The translations under genes and the position numbers were made by a program. A model generated the notes under the pieces. That model was not told the DNA's origin. It searched no databases and saw nothing but the letters and a program-made list of their open reading frames with translations. DNA of 64,000 bases from DASWOJ01 sp964242415 (GTDB taxonomy: Bacteria; Pseudomonadota; Alphaproteobacteria; Acetobacterales; Acetobacteraceae): positions 1 through 64,000 of the forward strand of contig CAXTAT010000005.1 of assembly GCA_964242415.1 (NCBI GenBank), read 5' to 3'. Positions 26,429-34,051 of this stretch are shown here, one piece after another; the first letter of the stretch is position 1; each line of letters opens with the position of its first letter.

Positions 26429-27450
26429 CGCGCCAGGCCCGCCTGCTTGTCAGCCGGCGCGGCAGGCAGCCCGGCCGGACCCTGGATCAGCACGTTGAAC
26501 GGCGCGGCATCGGTGCGCAGGATCATGCGCGTATTGGGGCCGACGACGCTGCCCAGGGTGTCCATCGACCGCAACAAGGCATACAGGTCCGGGTCCGCCT
26601 GATAGGCGCGGGCCTGGATCGCCGCCGCTTCCTTGCGGGACGCCGCCTCGATGTCCGCCGCCTCCGTGCGGGACCGGGCGAGGGTGATGCGGCTGTCGCG
26701 CGCCGCCTCCGACCGCAGCTCGGCCGCGGCGCGCAGGCCCTCGGCGGTGCGGGCGGCGGCGACCGTCTCCCGCTCGGCGCGCATCCGCGACACCGTGGCG
26801 GCCAGGGTGGCGTCGGGCAGGCTCAGCCGCTCGATGCCGACCTGGGCGATGCGCACGCCGTACACGTCCAGCGCCTGCGCCGCCACCTGGTCGCGCAGCC
26901 GCGCCTCAAAGGCCGGAAGGTTCTGCCGCGCCGGATCGGTATCCACCAGGTCCGCCAGCTCGAAGCTGCTGGCGGTGACCTGCAGGGCCGAGCCGACCAG
27001 GCTGCGCAACTGGCGCGCGGCCTCGTCGGGATCGTTGCGGACGGCGCGCAGGAACTGGCGGATGCGCGCCGGGTCGTCCGGCACCTGCCAGGCGGCGTAC
27101 GCCTGCACCAGGATGCGCAGGCCGTCCTTGGTCCCCACGTCCTGCAACCCGGTCGAGGTAGTCCGCAGCCGCAGATCGACGGGCACCACGCCCTCCAGCG
27201 GCGCCGGCAGCTTCCACGCCAGGCCCGGCTGCGTCAGCACCCGCGACAGATCGCCGAACCGGGTGATCACCGTCGCCTGCCCCGCCGGCACCATCACCGA
27301 CGACGCCGCGAACCCGGCCGCCACCACGATCAGCCCGGCCAGCACGAAGCGCAGCCCGATCCGCAGGCGGCGGGCGGCCGGGGACACGCCGGGGTCCGGC
27401 TCCTCCTCCTCGTGGTGGTGATGGTGGTGATGGTCGTGGCCGTGCATCAT
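26425..27450 (-). CDS. SPFH (HflC-like) membrane protein with poly-His/Glu head
   Basis: 341 residues from ATG 27450, preferred over TTG 27465 because AGGGGG precedes it. Residues 3-17 are HGHDHHHHHHHEEEE, a strong potential metal-binding tag facing the cytosol. Then one membrane helix (about 30-50) and an SPFH domain (MVPAGQATVITRFGDLSRVL, LAWKLPAPLEGVVPVDLRLR). The helical tail contains RTEAADIEAASRKEAAAIQA. It resembles HflC. The His head is not normal for HflC and fits a metal link with the co-encoded ATPase. It starts 15 bp after the HflK-like gene. Confidence 0.87.
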   Translation of the reverse strand: MMHGHDHHHHHHHEEEEPDPGVSPAARRLRIGLRFVLAGLIVVAAGFAASSVMVPAGQATVITRFGDLSRVLTQPGLAWKLPAPLEGVVPVDLRLRTTSTGLQDVGTKDGLRILVQAYAAWQVPDDPARIRQFLRAVRNDPDEAARQLRSLVGSALQVTASSFELADLVDTDPARQNLPAFEARLRDQVAAQALDVYGVRIAQVGIERLSLPDATLAATVSRMRAERETVAAARTAEGLRAAAELRSEAARDSRITLARSRTEAADIEAASRKEAAAIQARAYQADPDLYALLRSMDTLGSVVGPNTRMILRTDAAPFNVLIQGPAGLPAAPADKQAGLAR

Positions 27451-27465
27451 TGGCGCCCCCTGCAA

Positions 27466-29445
27466 TCAGTCGTCATCGCCCATGCGTCCGCCGGGGGCGC
27501 CGTAGGTCCGCAGGTCAATGACCGGAGCCTCCACGCCGCTCAAACGGTGATCCACGATGACTAGGGGCGCCTTGGACAAAGCGGTAGAGAGGTTGGCGAA
27601 GTAGCGTTCGAGCAGGAACGCCTTGCCGCCCGCGGTCGCGGCGGCCTGGTCGGCGGTGAAGCTCCGCAACAGGACGTTGGCCGCGCCCACCGTGTCCGCC
27701 GCCGTGCCGCGGGCGGTGTTGACGCCCTCGGCAGCGGTTTGCCGGGCCATGGCGGCGGTGGCCTGCGCCCGGCCGCGCTCGGTGGCGATGGCGGTGTTGG
27801 CGATGATCTCCGCGGCCTGCACGTTGTGGTAGGCCTCGGCGGCGGCGGCAGGCGGGTGGATCGCCTCCACCACCATGCCCATCAGCTCGATGCCGCTGCC
27901 CAGCCGGTCCAATTCGCCCTGCAGGCTCGCGCGCAGCCCGTCGGCAAGCTGCTCGCGGTTCTCGCCCAGCACCGCCGTCAGCACCTGCCCGGCAAAAAAG
28001 CCCGCCAGCAGCCGGCCCGCCTCCGCCCGCACCAGCGAGTCGGGCGCCGCAACGGCATAGGCGGCGCGCAGCGCGGCCCCGTCATCCATCCCGGTACGGT
28101 ACAGCACCCTCAGGTCCACGCTAACACTTTGAAAACTCTGCGCCCCAGAGGTCTCGACGCCCGCGATCACATACGACACCTCCGCCGGATGCGTGCCCTC
28201 CCACAGGCGGTCGGCGGAGGCCGGCGCAGCGGCTTCGGCCGGGGAGGGCGGGTCGGCCGCCTCCTGCCGCCCCAGCGCCGTGGCGTGGACGACGCCAAGC
28301 TCCACCATCCGCACCCGGCCCAACGGCCACGGCAGGCCCAGGTGCGCCCCGGGCTGCCAGACGGCAACGGGGGCGCCGAACCGCTCGTACACCCCGCGCT
28401 GGTCCAGGTTGATCAGCGACACCCCCGACAGCCCCCACGCCGCCAAGGCGATCAGCAGCCCCACCGGCAGGAACGCCGACCGGGCGTAGCGCAGCGCCCA
28501 ACTGCGGGAGAAATCCAGCCCCAGGTGGGTGCGCAGCGGCGCAGCCAGCCCATCCGGCGCCACGCGGCCGGGCTGCAGCAGCACGGCCGCCACGCTGGCC
28601 ACCGCGGCGCGTGCCGCAGCCGGGGCCGGCGGCGGCAGGAACCAGTTGGCCAGGGCGCGCACGGCCAACTCGGCCGCCACCAGGCACAGGTACAGCGCGG
28701 CCACCACCATGGCCGGCCGCGCCCACGCCGCGCCAAGCCCGGCCGCAAGCTCCAGCACGCCCGCAACGGGGATGACGACGACAGGCACGAACAGCAGCGC
28801 CTGCAGGAACGGCGCTTCCGGCAACCGCGCCTTCGGGACGGCCGCCATGATCCGCTCGGCCACCAGCAGCGGAAACGTGAGCACGACCGCGCCGGCGCCC
28901 AGCAGGACGGCCTCGGCCGGCACGCCGCCGCCGCCCGGCCGCAGCCACCACGCCGCGACCCCGGCGAGCAACGCAATCAACGGAACGATGACGCCCTGCG
29001 GCCGGCGCGCCATCCGGGCCAGGCGCCAGGCCGGGTCCATCGCCGCCACCCCGCCCATTGCCAACCCGCCTGTCCCCAGCCCGCTTGTCCCCAGCCTGGC
29101 CGGCCGGCGCCAGCGCACCCGCGCCCAGCCAAGGCGTGCCCCCACAACCGGCCCCGCCGGGTGCCCCAGCCGCCACCGCGCCCATGCCAGCGGCAACGTC
29201 GCCAGCAATCCCGCCAGCGGCAGCAGCAGCGACCCGAGCACCAAGCCGCCCAACCCGCCGGCCCGCAACTCGGCCAAGGGCGGCGCCGTGCGGACCAGCA
29301 GCAGCCCGGCCACCGCCAGCACCGCCAGCCCATACAGCAGGCTCAACCGCCGCAGCAGCCGCAAGATGCGCGCCGCCTCCGGCCAGGCGTCCAGCACGGC
29401 GGCGGGCGCAGGGTCACGCGCCGGGGGTGGATGGAGCGCGTTCAC
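27466..29445 (-). CDS. large HflK-like SPFH protein with polytopic N-terminus
   Basis: 659 residues from GTG 29445. The first 330 residues contain about six to eight hydrophobic segments separated by Arg-rich loops. A further membrane helix and an SPFH domain follow (VSLINLDQRGVYERFGAPVA, WQPGAHLGLPWPLGRVR, VSYVIAGVET). The tail has AYHNVQAAEIIANTAIATER, as in HflK. Canonical HflK is about 400 residues with one helix, so the polytopic half is an unusual extension. First gene of the SPFH-ATPase operon. An in-frame 15-bp tandem repeat at 29065-29094 lies in a loop. Confidence 0.85.
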   Translation of the reverse strand: MNALHPPPARDPAPAAVLDAWPEAARILRLLRRLSLLYGLAVLAVAGLLLVRTAPPLAELRAGGLGGLVLGSLLLPLAGLLATLPLAWARWRLGHPAGPVVGARLGWARVRWRRPARLGTSGLGTGGLAMGGVAAMDPAWRLARMARRPQGVIVPLIALLAGVAAWWLRPGGGGVPAEAVLLGAGAVVLTFPLLVAERIMAAVPKARLPEAPFLQALLFVPVVVIPVAGVLELAAGLGAAWARPAMVVAALYLCLVAAELAVRALANWFLPPPAPAAARAAVASVAAVLLQPGRVAPDGLAAPLRTHLGLDFSRSWALRYARSAFLPVGLLIALAAWGLSGVSLINLDQRGVYERFGAPVAVWQPGAHLGLPWPLGRVRMVELGVVHATALGRQEAADPPSPAEAAAPASADRLWEGTHPAEVSYVIAGVETSGAQSFQSVSVDLRVLYRTGMDDGAALRAAYAVAAPDSLVRAEAGRLLAGFFAGQVLTAVLGENREQLADGLRASLQGELDRLGSGIELMGMVVEAIHPPAAAAEAYHNVQAAEIIANTAIATERGRAQATAAMARQTAAEGVNTARGTAADTVGAANVLLRSFTADQAAATAGGKAFLLERYFANLSTALSKAPLVIVDHRLSGVEAPVIDLRTYGAPGGRMGDDD

Positions 29446-29474
29446 GTCGTCCCACAGCCTTCTGCAAATACGAA

Positions 29475-29504
29475 GGCCCGCCCCGGTGTGCGCCGGGGCG
29501 GGCC
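29475..29504. terminator. perfect 12-bp stem hairpin
   Basis: GGCCCGCCCCGG at 29475-29486 pairs perfectly with CCGGGGCGGGCC at 29493-29504 around a 6-nt loop. It lies 27 bp past the phosphatase stop and, read on the minus strand, is followed by a T-rich CTTCGTATTT. It is a good intrinsic terminator separating the phosphatase from the SPFH operon. Confidence 0.8.
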
Positions 29505-29530
29505 TGGCCGGCCGATGATACGCCGAAAGC

Positions 29531-30985
29531 CTACTGCGTGCACATCATCGAACGCGGGCTCAACTGCACCACGCAGCGCGCCAGCTTGTTGGACGACATA
29601 TTGTAAACGTTGGCGATGTAGCCGCCCGTCACCGCGTCCAGCACCGTGAAGCCATACTCCGACTGGTCGGCGGTCCCCGTCAGCGTCGTCGTCGGCGTGC
29701 CCGCGACGCCTGGCAGCGCATAGCTCGCCCCCGCATTGCCCGGCGTGGTGTCCGGCGTGAACGCCTGCGGCTGCGTGCCGCTGTTGTTGTCCAGCAGGGT
29801 GCCCGAGTTGCCCACCACCAGCATCGGCGCATAGCTGCTGCTGGCGAAGTTCACCACCTGGAACTGGTGGTCATGGCCCGAGATCAGCAGCTTCACCTGC
29901 GCCGGCACGCCACCCGGGGTCAGGCTGTTGAACACCGACTGCTGCGTCGCGTCGCCGCCGGCCAGGCTGCTGCCGATTTTGGCCTGGCGTATGTCATAGG
30001 TCGCCTTGTGCGTGATGTAGAACACGTTGCCGCCCGCCAGCGGGGCCAGCGCGGCACTGAGCTGCGCGGTGTAGATTTGCGCCAGGGTCTGGCCGCCGCT
30101 CAGCGTCGCGGTGTCCGGCGCAGTCGTGTTCGAATCGCTGGAATCGAACATCAGCAGCGACACCTGGCCAGCCTGGACGACATAGGGCGGCGTGTAGTCA
30201 TAGGCGGTCAGCGGCCCCGCCGCACCAGGCGCCCCGGCCATCGGCACGTAGGGGCCGGTGCACTCCACCGCGTTCGGGTCATAGGCGTGCGCGTCCAGCA
30301 GCCGGAACCAGCCGCGCGCCCCGCGGTTGCAGCTCTCATGGTTGCCGCGGGACAGCGCGATCGGGGCGGCGGCCATCAGGTTGGCGGCCGGGGCAAACCA
30401 GTCGGCGTTCCAGCTATCCCAGTTGTCATAGGCCGGATTCCCCGCGCAGCCGGTGAACCCGGTCGGGCAGGGCTGCTCGCGGTAGAAGAAATCGCCGACG
30501 TGCACGATCAGGTCGGGCTGGAACGTGGCGGCGTAGTTGGACAGGAACTGCAGCGGGAACTGCGCGGGATCGTTGCAGTTCTGCGTGCCCGTGGTGGCGG
30601 CGGTGACGCGGCAGCCGGTGTCGCCGATCACCAGGATGCGGCGCGGGTTCGTCACCGGCATCTTGAGCGCAACGCCGTTGATGCTGGCGCTGGCATGGCC
30701 AAAGGCAGAGATCGGCGCGCTCTCGCACATCAGGACCGGCCAGTAGCTCTTGCCGCCGTAGCTCGCCGTGTCGGTCGGCTGGACGATGTTGCCGCGCCCG
30801 GCGAGCGTGACCGGGCTGCCGTCCACCGCGGCGACCGGGCAGCCATTGCCCGGCACCGTCTCGATGGCACGTAGCAGCACGGTGTCGTTGGGGGCGAACT
30901 GCACCCACTGGTTCACCACCGCCGCGTGGGCCGGTGCGGCGCCCGCGACGAGCGCCAGGGCGGCAAAATAGGTCCGCGTCATCAT
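29531..30985 (-). CDS. secreted calcineurin-like metallophosphoesterase
   Basis: 484 residues from the ATG at 30985 (a second ATG follows directly), with a signal peptide ending PAHA. Metallophosphoesterase motifs in order: ILVIGDTGCR, LIVHVGDFFYR, LSRGNHESC, ITHKATYD and LLISGHDHQFQ. These supply the Asp/His/Asn metal ligands. Several Cys (for example CNDP, CPTGFTGC) suggest disulfides in the periplasm. Phosphate scavenging from organic phosphates is the likely role; the substrate is unknown. No Pho box was identified. A strong terminator hairpin follows it. Confidence 0.88.
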   Translation of the reverse strand: MMTRTYFAALALVAGAAPAHAAVVNQWVQFAPNDTVLLRAIETVPGNGCPVAAVDGSPVTLAGRGNIVQPTDTASYGGKSYWPVLMCESAPISAFGHASASINGVALKMPVTNPRRILVIGDTGCRVTAATTGTQNCNDPAQFPLQFLSNYAATFQPDLIVHVGDFFYREQPCPTGFTGCAGNPAYDNWDSWNADWFAPAANLMAAAPIALSRGNHESCNRGARGWFRLLDAHAYDPNAVECTGPYVPMAGAPGAAGPLTAYDYTPPYVVQAGQVSLLMFDSSDSNTTAPDTATLSGGQTLAQIYTAQLSAALAPLAGGNVFYITHKATYDIRQAKIGSSLAGGDATQQSVFNSLTPGGVPAQVKLLISGHDHQFQVVNFASSSYAPMLVVGNSGTLLDNNSGTQPQAFTPDTTPGNAGASYALPGVAGTPTTTLTGTADQSEYGFTVLDAVTGGYIANVYNMSSNKLARCVVQLSPRSMMCTQ

Positions 30986-31089
30986 CCCGCAACAATCCCA
31001 GATGTTTGCCGCATCATACTCACGCGATTGGGAGGCGCTGTGAAACTTAGGCTACGGTTGCCCGGCGCCAACCGCCGCAGGAGCACAGC

Positions 31090-31611
31090 ATGAGCCAAAC
31101 CGCACCCGCCGAACGCCGCCGCGTGGTCACCTGGGACGATCCGAAGGCGGCGGCGCGGGCCGGGCGCGACATGGCCGGCCTCGACTACCTGATAGCGATG
31201 CGCGACGGCCTGTTGCCGCGGCCGCCGGCGGTGCTGCTGCTCGGCATCGAGATGCTGGAGGTCGAGGCTGGGCGCATCGTGATGGCCCTCCACCCCGGCG
31301 AGCACCTGTTCAACCCCTTGGGGTCCGTGCATGGCGGGATGATCGCCACCCTGCTCGACAGCGTCATGGGGTGCGCGGTCCACTCGACCCTGCCGCAGGG
31401 CCGCGGCTACACGACGCTGGAGATCAAGGTGAACTACCTCCGCGCCGTGACCGACCGCACCGGGACCGTCAGCGCCGAGGGCCGGGTGACGCAGGCCGGA
31501 CGCAATGCCGCCTTCGCCGAGGCCCGCCTGACCGATGCCGCAGGCAAGCTGTATGCGACCGCCAGCACGACTTGCCTGGTGTTCGACCTGCCAAGCCCAG
31601 CACCATCATAG
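31090..31611 (+). CDS. PaaI-like hotdog-fold acyl-CoA thioesterase
   Basis: 173 residues from ATG 31090, with AGGAG upstream. Hotdog signature: GSVHGGMIATLLDSVMGCAV, followed by YTTLEIKVNYLRAV and RVTQAGRNAAFAEARL. These enzymes hydrolyse acyl-CoA thioesters, often aromatic or phenylacetate-related. Isolated gene; a REP-like pair follows it directly. Confidence 0.9.
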   Translation: MSQTAPAERRRVVTWDDPKAAARAGRDMAGLDYLIAMRDGLLPRPPAVLLLGIEMLEVEAGRIVMALHPGEHLFNPLGSVHGGMIATLLDSVMGCAVHSTLPQGRGYTTLEIKVNYLRAVTDRTGTVSAEGRVTQAGRNAAFAEARLTDAAGKLYATASTTCLVFDLPSPAPS

Positions 31612-31753
31612 CCTCCCTCTCCCCCTTCGGGAGAGGGCCGAGGTGAGGGGGCCTTGCTGGCAGCCCCCGCCGCAGCAGCCCAATTCCGGCGCCGCCGACG
31701 GTCCACAGCGCACCAGGCCAGCAAGCCCCCTCACCCCAGCCTCTCCCAAAGCG
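31612..31753. repeat. REP-like paired palindrome
   Basis: Left arm at 31612-31658 (CCTCCCTCTCCCCCTTCGGG, then GAGGTGAGGGGGCCTTGC). Right arm at 31722-31753 (CAAGCCCCCTCACCCCAGCC). Between the thioesterase and the binding-protein gene. Confidence 0.8.
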
Positions 31754-31851
31754 GCCAGCACGCAACCGGCTTGCATTGGCGGGACGGGGCGGGTGTGATC
31801 GGCCCAACCCAGGCAGGATCAGCCGCCGGGCCATGGCAGGAGGCTGCGCCG

Positions 31852-33045
31852 ATGCGAGCGATCATGGCTGGGCTGGCATACCTATGGCTGGCCGCCTCCG
31901 CCCAGGCCCAAACGCCGATCCGCCTGGGCGTGTTGAACGACCAGTCCGGCATGTACAGCGACCTGGCCGGCCCCGGCTCGGTGCTGGCCGCCCGCATGGC
32001 GGTGGAGGATGCCGGCGGCACGGTGCTGGGCCGCCCGGTCGAGGTCGTGTCCGGCGACCACCAGAACAAGCCGGACGTGGGCGCCGCCATCGCCGCGCGC
32101 TGGTACGACCGCGAGGGGGTGGACGCCATCCTGGACGTCCCCGTGTCCTCGGTCGCCCTTGCGGTGCAGGAGGTCGCGCGGACCCGGCACAAGATCGTCA
32201 TGTTCTCCGCCGCCGGATCATCGGACCTGACGGGCAAGGCGTGCTCGCCGACCGGCTTCGCCTGGACCTACGACACCGTGGCGCTGGCCAAGGGCACCGC
32301 GAGCGCAGTGGTCAAGGCCGGCGGCGACACCTGGTTCTTCCTCACGGCGGATTATGCCTTCGGCTACGCCATGGAGGCCGACGCGCGCGCCCTGGTGACC
32401 GCCGCGGGCGGCAAGGTGCTGGGATCGGTGCGGGTGGCGATGGGAACGGCCGACATGTCCTCCCCGCTGCTGCAGGCGCGCAGCAGCGGCGCCAAGGTGG
32501 TGGCGCTGGCCAACGCGGGCAGCGACCTGATCAACAGCATCAAGCAAGCGGCGGAGTTCGGCGTCGTCGCCGGCGGGCAAAAGCTGGCGGGGCTGCTGGT
32601 GTTCATCACCGACGTGAACAGCCTGGGCCTGCAGGTGGCGCAAGGGCTGGAACTGACCGAAAGCTTCTACTGGGACCAGAACGACGCCACCCGCGCCTGG
32701 TCCGCCCGGTTCGCCGCGCGGTTCAACGGGCGGGAGCCGACGATGACCCAGGCCGGGGTGTACAGCGCCGTCGCGCACTACTTGAAGGCGGTCGCCGCAG
32801 TTGGCGGCACCGACGGGCCAGCCGTGGCGGAGCAGATGCGGGCAACCCCGGTTTCGGACTTCATGACCGCCAACGCCCGCATCCGCCGGGATGGCCGGGT
32901 GCTGCGCGACTTCTACCTGTTCGAGGTGAAGTCCCCGGCGGAGTCGAAGGGACCATGGGACTACTACAAGCTGATCCGCACCATCCCGGCCGAGGAGGCC
33001 GTGCGGCCAGAAGGGGAGGGCGGATGCGCGTTGACCCAGGGCTGA
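31852..33045 (+). CDS. ABC transporter substrate-binding protein, branched-chain amino-acid type
   Basis: 397 residues from ATG 31852, with AGGAGG 8 nt upstream. Signal peptide MRAIMAGLAYLWLAASAQAQ. The type I periplasmic-binding fold (Peripla_BP_6) is shown by IRLGVLNDQSGMYSDLAGPG, VVSGDHQNKPDVG, VDAILDVPVSSVALAVQEVA and the closing segment. The family binds amino acids, amides or aromatic acids for LivFGHM-like importers. No permease or ATPase is adjacent, so it is an orphan receptor and may be shared with a distant transporter. It overlaps the nitroreductase start by 22 bp. Confidence 0.88.
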   Translation: MRAIMAGLAYLWLAASAQAQTPIRLGVLNDQSGMYSDLAGPGSVLAARMAVEDAGGTVLGRPVEVVSGDHQNKPDVGAAIAARWYDREGVDAILDVPVSSVALAVQEVARTRHKIVMFSAAGSSDLTGKACSPTGFAWTYDTVALAKGTASAVVKAGGDTWFFLTADYAFGYAMEADARALVTAAGGKVLGSVRVAMGTADMSSPLLQARSSGAKVVALANAGSDLINSIKQAAEFGVVAGGQKLAGLLVFITDVNSLGLQVAQGLELTESFYWDQNDATRAWSARFAARFNGREPTMTQAGVYSAVAHYLKAVAAVGGTDGPAVAEQMRATPVSDFMTANARIRRDGRVLRDFYLFEVKSPAESKGPWDYYKLIRTIPAEEAVRPEGEGGCALTQG

Positions 33046-33740
33046 CCGGCACCATGACGAACCCGGGGATGGACCCGGCCGTCGAAGCGGCGCTGCTGAC
33101 CCGCCGCAGCGTCCGCGGCTTCACCCCGCAACCGGTGCCGGAGGCGACGGTGCAGCGCATCCTGGCCGCCGCCAGCCGCGCGCCGAGCATGACCAACACC
33201 CAACCCTGGCACGTCCACGTCCTGACCGGCGCAGCGCGGGCGCGGCTGTGCGCGGCGGTGCTGGCGGCGCATGAGGCCGGGGAGGTCCCGGACATGGAGT
33301 ACGAGTACTACCCCGCCACCTGGCGCGACCCGTACCTCGGCCGGCGGCGGGAGGTCGGCTGGGCGCTCTATGGCCTGCTGGGCATCGCCAAGGGCGACCG
33401 CGAGGCCACATCCCGGCAGCATGGCCGCAACTACGAGTTCTTCGGCGCGCCGGTCGGGATGATCTTCACCATCGACCGCGGCCTGGGGCAGGGGAGCTGG
33501 CTCGACCTGGGCATGTTCATGCAATCGGTGATGACGGCCGCCCGCGGCTGCGGACTGGACACCTGTGCGCAGGCGGCGTTCGCCAGCTACCACGCGATCA
33601 TCCGCCGGCAGTTGGACATCCCGGCCGAGCACATCGTGGCCTGCGGCATGGCGTTGGGCCACGCCGACCCAGCGGAGCCAGCGAACCGGCTGGCAACCCA
33701 GCGGGTGGCGGTGGAGGCATTCGCGCAGTTCCACAAGTAG
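33024..33740 (+). CDS. nitroreductase-family flavoprotein
   Basis: 238 residues from ATG 33024, chosen for GGGAGGG just upstream; ATG 33054 is the alternative. FMN-binding motifs: LLTRRSVRGFTPQPVPEATV, AASRAPSMTNTQPWHVHVL and YEFFGAPVGMIFTI. Near the end come TCAQAAFASYH and VACGMALGHADP. Nitroreductases reduce nitroaromatics or quinones with NAD(P)H. Coupling to the binding protein hints at a nitrogenous or aromatic substrate, as inference only. Confidence 0.9.
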   Translation: MRVDPGLTGTMTNPGMDPAVEAALLTRRSVRGFTPQPVPEATVQRILAAASRAPSMTNTQPWHVHVLTGAARARLCAAVLAAHEAGEVPDMEYEYYPATWRDPYLGRRREVGWALYGLLGIAKGDREATSRQHGRNYEFFGAPVGMIFTIDRGLGQGSWLDLGMFMQSVMTAARGCGLDTCAQAAFASYHAIIRRQLDIPAEHIVACGMALGHADPAEPANRLATQRVAVEAFAQFHK

Positions 33741-33877
33741 AAGCACCGCTTGCGGCGACTAGATGTTCGGCGCCCGTGGCTATCGCTCTGTCAGACGGCT
33801 GGCCAGGCGGTGCGCGCGAACCGCCCCACGGCAGGCGCTCCCCGCCACCCACCAAACCCAACGCAAGCACAGCCCTG

Positions 33878-34026
33878 ACTCCCTCTCCCCGCTTCGGGAG
33901 AGGGCTGGGGTGAGGGGGTCTTGCAGCGCAATCACCGGCCCGCTGCAAAGCCATGCCCAGGTCATCCACGACAGCGCCTGCCCGCGCCCCCTCACCCCAA
34001 CCCTCTCCCGAAGCGGGAAGAGGGAG
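33878..34026. repeat. REP-like paired palindrome
   Basis: Left arm 33878-33926 (ACTCCCTCTCCCCGCTTCGG, then GAGGGCTGGGGTGAGGGGG). Right arm 33988-34026 (CCCCTCACCCCAACCCTCTC, then CCGAAGCGGGAAGAGGGAG). The most symmetric copy; it fills most of the 311-bp spacer between convergent genes and may act as a bidirectional terminator. Confidence 0.85.
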
Positions 34027-34051
34027 TAGAACCCACTACCCCAATACGGCA

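Noticed and set aside
25352..29445. Canonical hflK-hflC modulators of FtsH
   Set aside because: Three SPFH genes instead of two, an unusual polytopic HflK half, a His-rich head, and a metal ATPase as the coupled partner; no hfq/hflX/ftsH context.
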